Source: Ichthyenterobacterium magnum (GTDB lineage: Bacteria; Bacteroidota; Bacteroidia; Flavobacteriales; Flavobacteriaceae). Taken from it: a stretch of DNA of 64,000 nt. Shown piece by piece: positions 8,656 to 17,745 of the stretch. The translations under genes and the position numbers were made by a program. Below the pieces are notes generated by a model. The model saw only the letters and a program-made list of their open reading frames with translations. It was not told the origin of the DNA and ran no database searches. The DNA is taken from contig NZ_RAQJ01000007.1 of the NCBI RefSeq assembly GCF_003610635.1, positions 1 to 64,000 on the forward strand. Direction: 5' to 3'. Each line of letters begins with the position of its first letter. The first letter of the stretch is position 1.

Positions 8656-10422
8656 ATGGCAAAATCAACCAAAAATGTTTTTGATATGACGCTTTTTAAG
8701 CGCTTATTACAATTTATTAAACCTTATAAATGGGTGTTTTTTAGCACGCTTGTTTTTGTAGTAGGTTTGGCTGTTTTTGGAGCATTGCGTCCTTGGGTTT
8801 TACAACAGGCAATAGACAACCATGTTGTAGTTAAAGATTACAATGGGTTTATGTTTTATATCATTGTAATGTTTGTGCTTTTAGTTTTAGAGGTTACAAC
8901 TCAGTTGTTGTTTATTTATTACGCAAGTTGGCTTGGGCAATCTGTGGTTAAAGATATAAGAGTAAAACTTTATGAACACATGTTGAGTTTTAGAATGAAA
9001 TATTTTGACAATTCATCAGTTGGTGTTTTAATAACTAGAGCCGTAACAGATATGGAGCGTATTGCTGATATTTTTGGACAAGGTTTGTTTATGATATTTA
9101 GTGATATACTAAAAATGGCTGTTGTAGCTGGTTTTATGCTTTTTTTGAATTGGAAACTTTGTCTTATAGCTTTTGTAACCATGCCTATTGTATTATACGC
9201 CACAAAGATTTTTCAGAGGTATATGAAACGTGCTTTTGAAGAAGTACGAACAGAAGTTTCTAATCTAAATTCTTTTGTTCAAGAGCGTGTAACAGGTATG
9301 AAGATTCTTCAGCTATTTACACGAGAAGAAACAGAATATAAAAAGTTTAAAGCCATTAATGAGCGTCATAAAAAGGGATGGTTAAAAACAGTTTGGTATA
9401 ATTCTATTTTCTTTCCAATAGCTGATTTTTTATCATCTATTACCTTAGGAACAATTATTTGGGTTGGTGGTTTTATGGTAGTTAATACTAAAACGGCTTC
9501 AATAGGTGATTTAACAGCCTTTATTATGTATATTCCTATGTTGTTTAGACCATTAAACCAGATTGCAAATAAGTTTAATACGTTACAAATGGGAATGGTT
9601 GCTGCAGATCGTGTTTTTAAAGTCTTAGATACGACTTCGCAAATTGATGATACAGGAACTAAAATAGCATCTCATTTTAAAGGCAATATTGGTTTTAAAG
9701 ATGTTCACTTTTCTTATGTTGAAGACGAAGAAGTTTTAAAAAGTATTTCTTTAGATGTAAAAACGGGTCAAACAATAGCTATTGTTGGATCTACTGGAGC
9801 CGGAAAATCTACCATTATAAATTTACTTAACCGTTTTTATGATATTCAAAAAGGAAGCATTTGTATTGACAATGTAGATATAAAAGAATTGACGTTAAAG
9901 TCTTTAAGAGCACAAATAGCTGTTGTCTTGCAAGATGTATTTTTATTTGCTGATACTATTTTAAACAATATTACACTTAAAAATCCTGATATTTCTGAAG
10001 CCGAAGTGCAGCAAGCTGCAAAGGATATTGGAATCCATGATTTTATTATGAGTTTGCCAAATAACTATCACTATAATGTAAAAGAACGTGGTGTGATGTT
10101 ATCTTCTGGTCAACGACAACTAATTTCATTTTTAAGAGCTTATGTAACCAATCCAAGTATTTTGGTTTTAGATGAAGCCACATCATCTGTAGATTCATAT
10201 TCAGAGCAATTAATCCAAGATGCAACAGATAAAATTACAAGAGGAAGAACATCAATAGTTATTGCTCACAGATTGGCAACCATTCAAAAAGCAGATCAAA
10301 TCATTGTTATGGATTCTGGTCGCATTGTGGAGCAAGGTACACATAACGAATTGCTTAAAAAACAAGATGGTTACTATAGAAACCTTTATGAAGTACAATT
10401 TTTAAAAGAGGAAGTTGCTTAA
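8656..10422 (+). CDS. ABC-type exporter (MsbA/multidrug type), fused membrane and ATPase domains
   Basis: A 588-residue half transporter that should act as a homodimer in the inner membrane. Residues 1-320 carry six transmembrane helices. The nucleotide-binding domain shows Walker A GSTGAGKST, signature LSSGQRQLI, Walker B ILVLDEATSSVD and the H-loop IVIAHRLAT. Members export lipids or drugs; the substrate cannot be read from sequence. It follows truA closely and its 3' end overlaps the converging DUF3667 gene by 4 bp. Confidence 0.9.
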   Translation: MAKSTKNVFDMTLFKRLLQFIKPYKWVFFSTLVFVVGLAVFGALRPWVLQQAIDNHVVVKDYNGFMFYIIVMFVLLVLEVTTQLLFIYYASWLGQSVVKDIRVKLYEHMLSFRMKYFDNSSVGVLITRAVTDMERIADIFGQGLFMIFSDILKMAVVAGFMLFLNWKLCLIAFVTMPIVLYATKIFQRYMKRAFEEVRTEVSNLNSFVQERVTGMKILQLFTREETEYKKFKAINERHKKGWLKTVWYNSIFFPIADFLSSITLGTIIWVGGFMVVNTKTASIGDLTAFIMYIPMLFRPLNQIANKFNTLQMGMVAADRVFKVLDTTSQIDDTGTKIASHFKGNIGFKDVHFSYVEDEEVLKSISLDVKTGQTIAIVGSTGAGKSTIINLLNRFYDIQKGSICIDNVDIKELTLKSLRAQIAVVLQDVFLFADTILNNITLKNPDISEAEVQQAAKDIGIHDFIMSLPNNYHYNVKERGVMLSSGQRQLISFLRAYVTNPSILVLDEATSSVDSYSEQLIQDATDKITRGRTSIVIAHRLATIQKADQIIVMDSGRIVEQGTHNELLKKQDGYYRNLYEVQFLKEEVA

Positions 10423-11219
10423 CCTTTTTTTAATGCTTTTTTTGCTTCAATCATATCATCAAACATTCCAGATTTAAACATAAAAACTGTACTTGCTGTA
10501 ATAATAAGAACCATAGCAATTCCCAAAAGAACAATAAATATTAATGTTTTTACTAACATATTAAGTTTGTTTAACCCATAAACACGTTTTAAACAATACG
10601 TAAAGTAAAGAAACATAAGTGGAAATATAAATAAACTAATTGTAGTAAAAGAAACTATGTTTAATGGGATTAGTATGGCAGTAATTAAGGCTATACAAAT
10701 TGAAACCTGAGCTTGAGCATATAAAAAGACAACTATCAATTCTGTGTAATTGAATTTTTTGTTGTCATAAAAAACAATTTTTGCAAGTAAGGCATAAAAA
10801 GGAATGTATGACATCATTACAAGCGATTGATAATCTGTAGAGAAATTAAAAATTTTAGAAAACACTTCTTGCTGTTTTCTGCCTATCTCAGTACTAGTAT
10901 CATAAAACGTAAAGTCGGTTTGAAATTTTTGAATAATATAAATCTGAAGTCCAGACAATGTAATTGCAAGAGCAAAGTAACTAATTACATTTACATATTT
11001 TTTGCGCGTTCCATTTATATAACCACCAATTACATCTTCAGGGCTTTTAAATAAGTTTAAAAAGGTTCTAAGTAGTTTGTTGTCGTAATTAAAAAAGGTT
11101 TCGCTAATATGTTCAAATAAGTTTTTAAATGTTAAACGATTTCTAATTACTTTGCCACCACATCTGTTGCAATAATCACTATTTTCTTGTAAGTTATTTT
11201 TACAGTTTTTACAATTCAT
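10419..11219 (-). CDS. DUF3667 membrane protein with N-terminal zinc ribbon
   Basis: The 266-residue product begins with two CxxC knuckles (Cys3, Cys6, Cys17, Cys20), a likely zinc ribbon. A conserved stretch follows (TFKNLFEHISETFFNYDNKL and PEDVIGGYINGTRKKYVNV), then about five transmembrane helices. This layout is DUF3667, common in Bacteroidota and of unknown function. The start codon abuts the stop codon of cdaA (11220), so it belongs to the folP-lipoprotein-cdaA transcription unit. Confidence 0.8.
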   Translation of the reverse strand: MNCKNCKNNLQENSDYCNRCGGKVIRNRLTFKNLFEHISETFFNYDNKLLRTFLNLFKSPEDVIGGYINGTRKKYVNVISYFALAITLSGLQIYIIQKFQTDFTFYDTSTEIGRKQQEVFSKIFNFSTDYQSLVMMSYIPFYALLAKIVFYDNKKFNYTELIVVFLYAQAQVSICIALITAILIPLNIVSFTTISLFIFPLMFLYFTYCLKRVYGLNKLNMLVKTLIFIVLLGIAMVLIITASTVFMFKSGMFDDMIEAKKALKKG

Positions 11220-12002
11220 TTACACTAAATCTTTTTTAATCATTTCGGTCAATTCATTTATATTATTATAGATTATAAATTCACCGTTTTTAATGTAAGA
11301 TATTTGTCCGGTTTCTTCGCTAACAACAATAGCTACTGCATCTGTTTTTTCTGTAATTCCAACAGCAGCTCTATGGCGTAACCCAAAACGATTAGGTATG
11401 TTTTTTTCGTTGTTTACTGGTAAAATTACACGTGTAGCTTTTACAATATTATTCTCAATAATAATTGCGCCATCATGTAAAGGGCTGTTTTTAAAAAAGA
11501 TGCTTTCTATAATGGGTTGTGTTACTGCGATATTCATTTCATCTCCAGTTCCTGTTAAAAAATCGAGGCTATTATTGCGCTCTAAAACAATTAAAGCGCC
11601 AGTTTGTGTAGTTCCCATTTTATTACAAGCTGTAATAATTGCATCAACATCAATTTCTGTTTCAGCATCACTTTTTAAGAATTTCATTTTACTAAAAAGC
11701 TTTCCGCGACCGCTCAGGTTTGTGGAGCCAACCATCAATAGAAATTTTCTTATTTCTGGCTGGAAAACAACAATTAAAGCAATAATACCAACTTTCATAA
11801 AACCATCAAAGATATTATGAAGCATGTGCATGTTTAGAAAATCTGTGAGTTTCCAAACAGAATAAATGATTATTATACCGATAAAAATATTAATGGCAAC
11901 TGTACCTTTTACTAACTTATAGACATAGTAGAGTAGAATGGCTACAAGAAAGACATCTATGAAGTCTACAATTCCGAAATCCCAAAATTTGAATTTATCC
12001 AA
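11220..12002 (-). CDS. cdaA: Membrane-bound diadenylate cyclase CdaA
   Basis: A 260-residue protein that joins two ATP into the second messenger c-di-AMP. Three transmembrane helices occupy about residues 12-80, followed by the DAC domain with the catalytic DGA (about 177-179) in LHDGAIII and RHRAA (about 209-213), both intact. Length and layout fit the CdaA/DacA class. In Bacteroidota cdaA is often near folP, as here. Upstream comes a lipoprotein gene, downstream a DUF3667 gene. No c-di-AMP phosphodiesterase is in the window. Confidence 0.93.
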   Translation of the reverse strand: MDKFKFWDFGIVDFIDVFLVAILLYYVYKLVKGTVAINIFIGIIIIYSVWKLTDFLNMHMLHNIFDGFMKVGIIALIVVFQPEIRKFLLMVGSTNLSGRGKLFSKMKFLKSDAETEIDVDAIITACNKMGTTQTGALIVLERNNSLDFLTGTGDEMNIAVTQPIIESIFFKNSPLHDGAIIIENNIVKATRVILPVNNEKNIPNRFGLRHRAAVGITEKTDAVAIVVSEETGQISYIKNGEFIIYNNINELTEMIKKDLV

Positions 12003-12037
12003 GGTTGAGGTGTTTGTGTAAATTTAACAAAATAAGA

Positions 12038-12739
12038 TTAATAAATGAACTCGTTGTTGTCAATAGAAATACTGTCTGATTCTAATTCTAAAACTAGTGA
12101 TTTAAATGTTATATAATCTTGAAAAGTTAAGCTTTTACTCATAGTTAACTTTAATTGTATTTTTTTATATTCAGGATTTTTTGCTAGTTCTTTTATTTTA
12201 GTTGTTAAGTCTTCAATTTTAAAGCTGTTTTTATGCATGTAAATTGTATGATCTTCATGAAAATTAATAGAAAAGATGTTTAAAGAATCTTCTAACTCAT
12301 TTACGGAATCAATTTTTTTATAACTCGTAAGTATTTGTTTGAAATCTAAAGAAGATTCAATAAATTCATAAACCACATCTGTAAATTCAATAAAGCCTAA
12401 ATTTTTAATGCTAGTAGCGTTGCACGTAAAATAGTTTTTTGCATTTTCGTTTTTATGCATTTGTGCATTTCGCTTTTTATCTTGTAAGAATTTAATTTTT
12501 GGGATGGCTTGTTTTAATGTTAAGCGTTTATCAACATTTACTAGCCAGTTTGTTGTGCTTATAATGTTTTTTCGATTAAGTTCAATGCTGTCAGTTAATG
12601 TTTCATTATAAAATAAATAAGCTGGAGAAACATCTAGTACTTCAGTTATTTTTGCATTTTCAATTTCTGGTAGTAAGATAACTTTATCTTTTCCGCAGGA
12701 AAAACATAAAAGTAAGACCATAAAAAACAAATATCTCAT
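12038..12739 (-). CDS. Uncharacterised lipoprotein between folP and cdaA
   Basis: A 233-residue product with a lipoprotein signal (MVLLLCFSCGKDK; acylated Cys15). The mature part is Lys/Asn/Glu-rich with mixed helix and strand and no motif that I recognise. A region around DSIELNRKNIISTTNWLVNVDKR and a final QDYITFKSLVLELESDSISI could be compact domains. It starts 3 bp after the folP stop, so it is translated from the folP-cdaA mRNA. Confidence 0.6.
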   Translation of the reverse strand: MRYLFFMVLLLCFSCGKDKVILLPEIENAKITEVLDVSPAYLFYNETLTDSIELNRKNIISTTNWLVNVDKRLTLKQAIPKIKFLQDKKRNAQMHKNENAKNYFTCNATSIKNLGFIEFTDVVYEFIESSLDFKQILTSYKKIDSVNELEDSLNIFSINFHEDHTIYMHKNSFKIEDLTTKIKELAKNPEYKKIQLKLTMSKSLTFQDYITFKSLVLELESDSISIDNNEFIY

Positions 12740-12742
12740 AGT

Positions 12743-13573
12743 TTAAGATTTAAGTAGGTTAACAAGTTTAATACATTCCATGGCTTCTTTAACATCATGA
12801 ACTCGTAAAATCGAAGCACCTTTTTGTAAGGCTATTGTGTTTAAAATAGAGGTTCCGTTAAGGGCTTCATTTGCTGTGTTGCCCAATGATTTGTATATCA
12901 TTGATTTTCTTGAAACACCAATTAGAAGCGGTAAATCTAAATTATTAAAAAGCTCAAGTTGGTTAAGTAATTCAAAATTTTGCTCTGTAGTTTTTGCGAA
13001 TCCAAAACCAGGATCAGCAATTAAATCTACAATTCCTAATTCTCTGGCTTTAGCAATACGTTTAGAAAAATAAGATAAAATGTCTTTAATTAAATCATCA
13101 TAATGTGTTTGCTCTTGCATAGTTTGCGGCGTTCCTTTCATATGCATCATTATATATGGCACTTGAAGATTTGCTATGGTTTGTAACATGTTTTCGTCTA
13201 TATGACCAGCAGAAATATCATTTATCAAACTTGCTCCTGAGTTTATGCATTGTTTTGCAACTTCACTTCTAAACGTATCTATAGATAAAAGTGCATCTGG
13301 AAATTCTTTTAAAATCAATTCTATAATTGGGAGCATGCGTTGTAGCTCTTCGGTTTCAGAAATATGCGTTGCGTTTGGTCGCGAGCTATAGGCACCAACA
13401 TCTATAAAAGTGGCACCATCTTTAAGCATTATATAAACTTGAGATAAAATATCGCTATTGTTTTTATAAGCGCCACCATCATAAAAAGAATCTGGTGTAA
13501 TGTTTAAAATCCCCATCACTTTTGGCGTGTTGAGGTCTATAAGTTGTCCTTTACAGTTAATTGATTTTGCCAA
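12743..13573 (-). CDS. folP: Dihydropteroate synthase
   Basis: The 276-residue enzyme condenses pterin diphosphate with p-aminobenzoate in folate synthesis and is the sulfonamide target. Family blocks are complete: MGILNITPDSFYDGG at the start, SIDTFRSEVA, NDISAG, MMHMKGTPQTMQ, IADPGFGFAKTTEQN, LLIGVSRKSMI, and ILRVHDVKEA at the end. It is the first gene of a minus-strand unit that continues with the lipoprotein, cdaA and DUF3667 genes, and is divergent from the DUF1599 gene. Confidence 0.95.
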   Translation of the reverse strand: MAKSINCKGQLIDLNTPKVMGILNITPDSFYDGGAYKNNSDILSQVYIMLKDGATFIDVGAYSSRPNATHISETEELQRMLPIIELILKEFPDALLSIDTFRSEVAKQCINSGASLINDISAGHIDENMLQTIANLQVPYIMMHMKGTPQTMQEQTHYDDLIKDILSYFSKRIAKARELGIVDLIADPGFGFAKTTEQNFELLNQLELFNNLDLPLLIGVSRKSMIYKSLGNTANEALNGTSILNTIALQKGASILRVHDVKEAMECIKLVNLLKS

Positions 13574-13647
13574 AACTATTTCAGTAAGGTTAAAGTTTTT
13601 AAATTCGATTAATTTATGCGAAATTTACGCAAAATTAAATGTATTAG

Positions 13648-14187
13648 ATGCAAGATACTTCAAAACAATATGACAATGTAATTGAAAGCTGTAGAAGTCT
13701 TTTTATTAATAAAATGAAAGACTACGGAAGCGCATGGCGAATATTAAGATTACCATCATTAACAGACCAAATTTTTATTAAAGCACAACGCATAAGAAGT
13801 CTTCAGCAAAATGATGTGAGAAAGGTAGATGAAGGAGAGACAAGTGAGTTTATAGGTATTATTAACTATTGCACAATGGCCTTAGTTCAATTAGAAAAAG
13901 GTGTTGTAGAGCAACCTGATTTATCGGTAAAAGAGGCTACAGAATTATATGATAAGCATGTTGGAGTAACTAAGCAACTTATGTTAGACAAAAATCATGA
14001 TTATGGTGAAGCTTGGCGAGACATGAGAGTGAGTAGTCTAACCGATTTAATTTTACAAAAGCTATTGCGTGTTAAGCAAATTGAAGATAACTCAGGAAAA
14101 ACTATTGTAAGCGAAGGTATTGATGCTAATTATCAAGATATGATTAATTATGCTGTTTTTGCTTTAATTCATTTAAACGAAAAATAA
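13648..14187 (+). CDS. DUF1599 (nucleotide modification-associated domain 1) protein
   Basis: A 179-residue protein built from two copies of one motif: KMKDYGSAWRILRLPSLTDQ near residue 22 and KNHDYGEAWRDMRVSSLTDL near residue 115, each followed by a helical segment ending in an N/I-N-Y-A/C pattern. This is the DUF1599 duplication. The domain is related by comparative studies to nucleotide modification systems, but the cellular role is unknown. It lies 4 bp upstream of the DoxX-like gene. Confidence 0.8.
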   Translation: MQDTSKQYDNVIESCRSLFINKMKDYGSAWRILRLPSLTDQIFIKAQRIRSLQQNDVRKVDEGETSEFIGIINYCTMALVQLEKGVVEQPDLSVKEATELYDKHVGVTKQLMLDKNHDYGEAWRDMRVSSLTDLILQKLLRVKQIEDNSGKTIVSEGIDANYQDMINYAVFALIHLNEK

Positions 14188-14191
14188 GACT

Positions 14192-15286
14192 ATGAAATTT
14201 CTTGTTGCTATAAGTAGAGTATTTGTTGGCGTATTATTTATAATTTCTGGATTTATAAAGCTTAATGACCCTTTGGGATTTTCATATAAATTGCAAGAGT
14301 ATTTCAGTGCAGATGTTTTAAATATTACATTTTTAGAACCATATGCTTTAGGGATTTCGGTTTTTGTGGTGATTTTTGAAGTTGTTTTAGGTGTGTTTTT
14401 GCTCATAGGTTATAAACCAAAATTTACGGTTTGGAGCTTATTGGCAATGATAGTGTTTTTTACCTTTTTAACCTTTTATTCGGCTTATTATGATAAGGTT
14501 AAAGACTGTGGCTGTTTTGGTGATGCATTAAAGTTAACACCTTGGGAATCGTTTACAAAAGATATAATCTTACTGTTTTTTATATTAATTCTGTTTTTTG
14601 GTATAAAGTATATTAAGCCAATTTTTAGCAAACTAGGGCTTTCAATTGCATCGTTATTAACATTTATAGCATGTTTGAGCTTTGCATATTATGTGTTAAT
14701 GCATTTGCCAGCAATAGATTTTAGAGCTTATAAAATTGGTGATAATATTAGTGAAAATATGAAGCTTCCAGCAGATGCTCAAAAAGAAGTTTCAGAATGG
14801 ACATGGTTATTTAATGTTAACGGAGAAGAAAAAGAGTTTATTACCAATGGAGCATATCCAACAGTAGATGGAGAATACATAAGTTATACTAAGAAAATAA
14901 TTGTTGAAGCAGACGAACCTAAAATATTTGATTTCTCAATTGAATCTGAAGATGAAGACGTAACGCAACAATTTTTAGAAGAAGATAAGTTAGTTGTTAT
15001 TGTAGCTTACAATTTAGAAACAGCAGAAGCAGATGGTTTAAGCAAATTAAAAACTATAGCAGATGAAGCTGTAAAAAAAGGTTATAAGGTTATAGGTTTA
15101 ACTGCATCTGGAGCTAATAAAAAGCAAGAAGTTAAAGAAGTTTATCATCTAAATTTTGATTTTTATTTATGTGATGAAAAGGTACTTAAAACTATAGTAC
15201 GATCTAATCCTGGAATTATTATTCTTAATAAAGGAACAGTAATAGACAAGGCACATTGGAATGACTTTGAAGACTTACAATTATAA
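14192..15286 (+). CDS. BT_3928-type DoxX/MauE-like membrane protein with thioredoxin-like C-terminus
   Basis: The 364-residue product starts with four transmembrane helices of the DoxX/MauE type (SRVFVGVLFIISGFIKLNDP). A CGCFGD motif sits on the outer side after helix 3, with two Cys suited to redox exchange, and a fifth helix follows near residue 150. The C-terminal 130 residues look like a thioredoxin fold (KLVVIVAYNLETAEADG... KGYKVIGLTASG) without a CxxC pair. The role may be envelope redox chemistry, but this is inferred. Between the DUF1599 and permease genes in a tight plus-strand run. Confidence 0.75.
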   Translation: MKFLVAISRVFVGVLFIISGFIKLNDPLGFSYKLQEYFSADVLNITFLEPYALGISVFVVIFEVVLGVFLLIGYKPKFTVWSLLAMIVFFTFLTFYSAYYDKVKDCGCFGDALKLTPWESFTKDIILLFFILILFFGIKYIKPIFSKLGLSIASLLTFIACLSFAYYVLMHLPAIDFRAYKIGDNISENMKLPADAQKEVSEWTWLFNVNGEEKEFITNGAYPTVDGEYISYTKKIIVEADEPKIFDFSIESEDEDVTQQFLEEDKLVVIVAYNLETAEADGLSKLKTIADEAVKKGYKVIGLTASGANKKQEVKEVYHLNFDFYLCDEKVLKTIVRSNPGIIILNKGTVIDKAHWNDFEDLQL

Positions 15287-15291
15287 TCTAT

Positions 15292-16368
15292 TTGATAAAC
15301 TATTTACTAAATAAAATCTTTTACGCCTTACTCACATTATTTGGGGTAATTACAGTTATTTTCTTTTTGTTTAATGTGCTTCCCGGAGATCCAGCTCAAA
15401 TGATGCTTGGTCAAAATGAAGATAGTAATCAGGTTGCCATTGTAAAAAAGAAATATGGTTTTGATAAACCCGTTACAACGCAATACTTATACTATTTAAA
15501 TGATTTGTCACCTTTGTCTTTTCATTCAAAAAATAAAGACGACTATACATTTTTAAGAGCCAATAAGTATTCGGCTACTCAGCTTTTTTCAATAGGCAAT
15601 ACAACAACAGTATTAAAACTACCTTACTTAAGAGAATCGTTTACTAAACAAGGAAAAAAAGTATCGCAAGTAATAGCCGAAACTTTGCCAAACACATTTG
15701 TTTTAGCGGTTTCTGCAATTACTATTGCTTTGTTAATAGGACTGATTCTAGGTGTTATTTCAGCTTTAAAAAAAGATACTTGGATCGATCGACTCATACA
15801 AGTTGTAAGTACATTAGGTATGAGTGTGCCTTCTTTTTTTAGCGCTATTCTTTTTGCTTGGTTGTTTGGTTTTGTGTTGCATAAATACACAAATCTAGAA
15901 ATGACAGGTAGCTTATATGAATTAGATGATTTTGGCGAGAAAGTGAACATTAAATGGAAAAATTTAATTCTTCCAGCATTGGTTTTGGGTATTCGTCCTT
16001 TGGCAGTTGTTATTCAACTTATGCGAAATTCGTTATTAGAAGTTTTTAATCAAGACTATATACGTACAGCAAGAGCTAAAGGCTTGAGTGAGTTTCAAAT
16101 CATTAAAAGTCATGCTATAAAAAATGCATTAAATCCTGTTGTTACGGCAATTTCTGGTTGGTTTGCCTCTATGCTTGCTGGTGCCGTTTTTGTCGAATAT
16201 ATCTTTGGTTGGAATGGCCTTGGTAAAGAAATTGTAAACGCACTAAACACCTTAGACTTACCAGTAATTATGGGCTCAGTTTTGGTTATTGCAACTCTGT
16301 TTGTAATTATAAATATTTTTGTCGACTTAATATATACTTGGTTAGACCCAAAGGTAACCTTAGATTAA
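15292..16368 (+). CDS. DppB/OppB-type ABC permease (unpaired)
   Basis: A 358-residue inner membrane permease. The N-terminal block LFGVITVIFFLFNVLPGDPAQ and the EAA-loop region ARAKGLSEFQIIKSHAIKNA, followed by FVEYIFGWNGLGKEIVNAL, identify the dipeptide/oligopeptide permease family. The start is TTG at 15292, six bases after the preceding stop. The usual partners (second permease, two ATPases, binding protein) are not in the window, so the transporter must be completed from elsewhere. The region between residues 70-120 is longer than in E. coli DppB. Confidence 0.85.
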   Translation: MINYLLNKIFYALLTLFGVITVIFFLFNVLPGDPAQMMLGQNEDSNQVAIVKKKYGFDKPVTTQYLYYLNDLSPLSFHSKNKDDYTFLRANKYSATQLFSIGNTTTVLKLPYLRESFTKQGKKVSQVIAETLPNTFVLAVSAITIALLIGLILGVISALKKDTWIDRLIQVVSTLGMSVPSFFSAILFAWLFGFVLHKYTNLEMTGSLYELDDFGEKVNIKWKNLILPALVLGIRPLAVVIQLMRNSLLEVFNQDYIRTARAKGLSEFQIIKSHAIKNALNPVVTAISGWFASMLAGAVFVEYIFGWNGLGKEIVNALNTLDLPVIMGSVLVIATLFVIINIFVDLIYTWLDPKVTLD

Positions 16369-16382
16369 AACTAATTACGTTT

Positions 16383-16410
16383 GTCATTCTGAACACAGCT
16401 GAAGAATCTT
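16383..16410. repeat. Half copy of a GTCATTCTGA...GAATCT interspersed repeat
   Basis: GTCATTCTGAACACAGCTGA followed by AGAATCTT. It matches the end of the inverted-repeat element inside the acyl-CoA mutase gene (45375-45402 on the other strand) at about 20 positions. It lies between the permease and TlpA-like genes. Confidence 0.6.
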
Positions 16411-16426
16411 ATTATTAACGTCTTAA

Positions 16427-16912
16427 ATGAAAAAAATAATTCACTTTATACTTATTACATGTTTGACTTTTAGTTGTGCAGAACCACCACTTCAGTTTTC
16501 TGAAGAAGCTCTAAACGAAAAAGTAATAACACTAGACGGAAACGCAATAACACTTTCTGAGGTTTTGGAGCTACATCAAGGTAAAACCGTATTAATAGAT
16601 GTTTGGGCATCTTGGTGTGGTGATTGTATACAAGGCATGCCAAAAGTAAAAGCTATTCAAAACCAATTTAAGACTATTGATTATGTGTTTTTATCTGTAG
16701 ATAGGAGCCAAGCAGCTTGGAAACGTGGTATAGAAAAATATAAGGTAAAAGGCTTCCATTATTTTATTCCTAAAGGTCAAAAAGGCGCTTTTGGTAAATT
16801 TCTTAACTCCAATTGGATTCCAAGATACATGGTTATTAATCCTGACGGAAGCATTAAGTTGTATAAGGCAACAAAAGCAACAGATCAAAGTATTATAGAA
16901 GCATTAAAATAG
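16427..16912 (+). CDS. TlpA-like thioredoxin-fold lipoprotein
   Basis: A 161-residue product with lipobox LTFSCAEPP (acylated Cys17) and a thioredoxin fold carrying the redox pair in DVWASWCGDCIQGMP (near residues 60-75). The cis-Pro segment appears as NWIPRYMVINPDG. It is probably an outer-membrane- or periplasm-facing thiol reductase or oxidase like TlpA/ResA. It stands just after the permease gene and 62 bp before tpiA. Confidence 0.85.
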   Translation: MKKIIHFILITCLTFSCAEPPLQFSEEALNEKVITLDGNAITLSEVLELHQGKTVLIDVWASWCGDCIQGMPKVKAIQNQFKTIDYVFLSVDRSQAAWKRGIEKYKVKGFHYFIPKGQKGAFGKFLNSNWIPRYMVINPDGSIKLYKATKATDQSIIEALK

Positions 16913-16977
16913 TTATTTTTGTAAAGGTTAATTTAATAGTTTCTCATTCTATTGAGAACAATAAATATATTTAGTTG

Positions 16978-17736
16978 ATGAGAAAACATATTGTCGCAGG
17001 AAATTGGAAAATGAATAATGATTTAAAAGCCACGAAAAAGTTGGTGAAGCAAATCAGAAAATCAATTAAAAAAGCAGACTTAAGTAATACTAGAGTAATT
17101 GTTGCCCCAACGTTTGTAAATCTAGCTACAGCGGTAAAACGTACTAAGAAGTCTAAAATAGAAGTTGTAGCTCAAAATATGCATCAGGCTAGTAATGGTG
17201 CTTTTACAGGAGAGATTTCTGCTAAAATGTTAAAAAGTATAGGTGTTAAAACAGTGATTTTAGGGCATTCAGAAAGACGTGCTTATTTTGGTGAAACAGA
17301 CGCTTTGCTAGCAGAAAAAGTTAACGCAGCATTAGAGAATAAATTAGAAGTTATCTTTTGTTTTGGAGAAGAACTTTCAGATAGAAAAGAAAACAATCAA
17401 GAAGGTGTTGTTAAGTCGCAAATTAAAAACGCTTTATTTCATTTAGATGCTGACGCTTTTAAAAACATTGTTTTAGCATACGAACCTGTATGGGCTATTG
17501 GTACAGGAGAAACAGCAAGTCCAGAGCAAGCTCAAGACATGCATGCATTTATAAGAAAAACACTTTCAGATAAATATGGAGAAGAAGTAGCTAACACTGT
17601 TTCTATTCTTTATGGAGGAAGCGTAAAACCAGGAAATGCAAAAGAGATTTTTTCTAAGCCAGATGTAGATGGCGGATTAATTGGTGGAGCTGCTTTAAAA
17701 GCTGAAGATTTTTTCGCAATTGTAAATGCGTTTTAA
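16978..17736 (+). CDS. tpiA: Triosephosphate isomerase
   Basis: The 252-residue glycolytic enzyme interconverts dihydroxyacetone phosphate and glyceraldehyde 3-phosphate. The catalytic residues are seen: Lys in AGNWKMN (residue 11), His in GHSERRAYFGE and Glu in LAYEPVWAIGTG; the phosphate loop is YGGSVKPGNA. The start is placed at ATG 16978; a TTG at 16975 directly before it would only add one Met. prmA follows 9 bp downstream. Confidence 0.96.
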   Translation: MRKHIVAGNWKMNNDLKATKKLVKQIRKSIKKADLSNTRVIVAPTFVNLATAVKRTKKSKIEVVAQNMHQASNGAFTGEISAKMLKSIGVKTVILGHSERRAYFGETDALLAEKVNAALENKLEVIFCFGEELSDRKENNQEGVVKSQIKNALFHLDADAFKNIVLAYEPVWAIGTGETASPEQAQDMHAFIRKTLSDKYGEEVANTVSILYGGSVKPGNAKEIFSKPDVDGGLIGGAALKAEDFFAIVNAF

Positions 17737-17745
17737 AAAACATAC

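Noticed and set aside
16975-16977. TTG as start of tpiA
   Set aside because: ATG follows at once and gives the standard MRKHIVAGNWKMN start.
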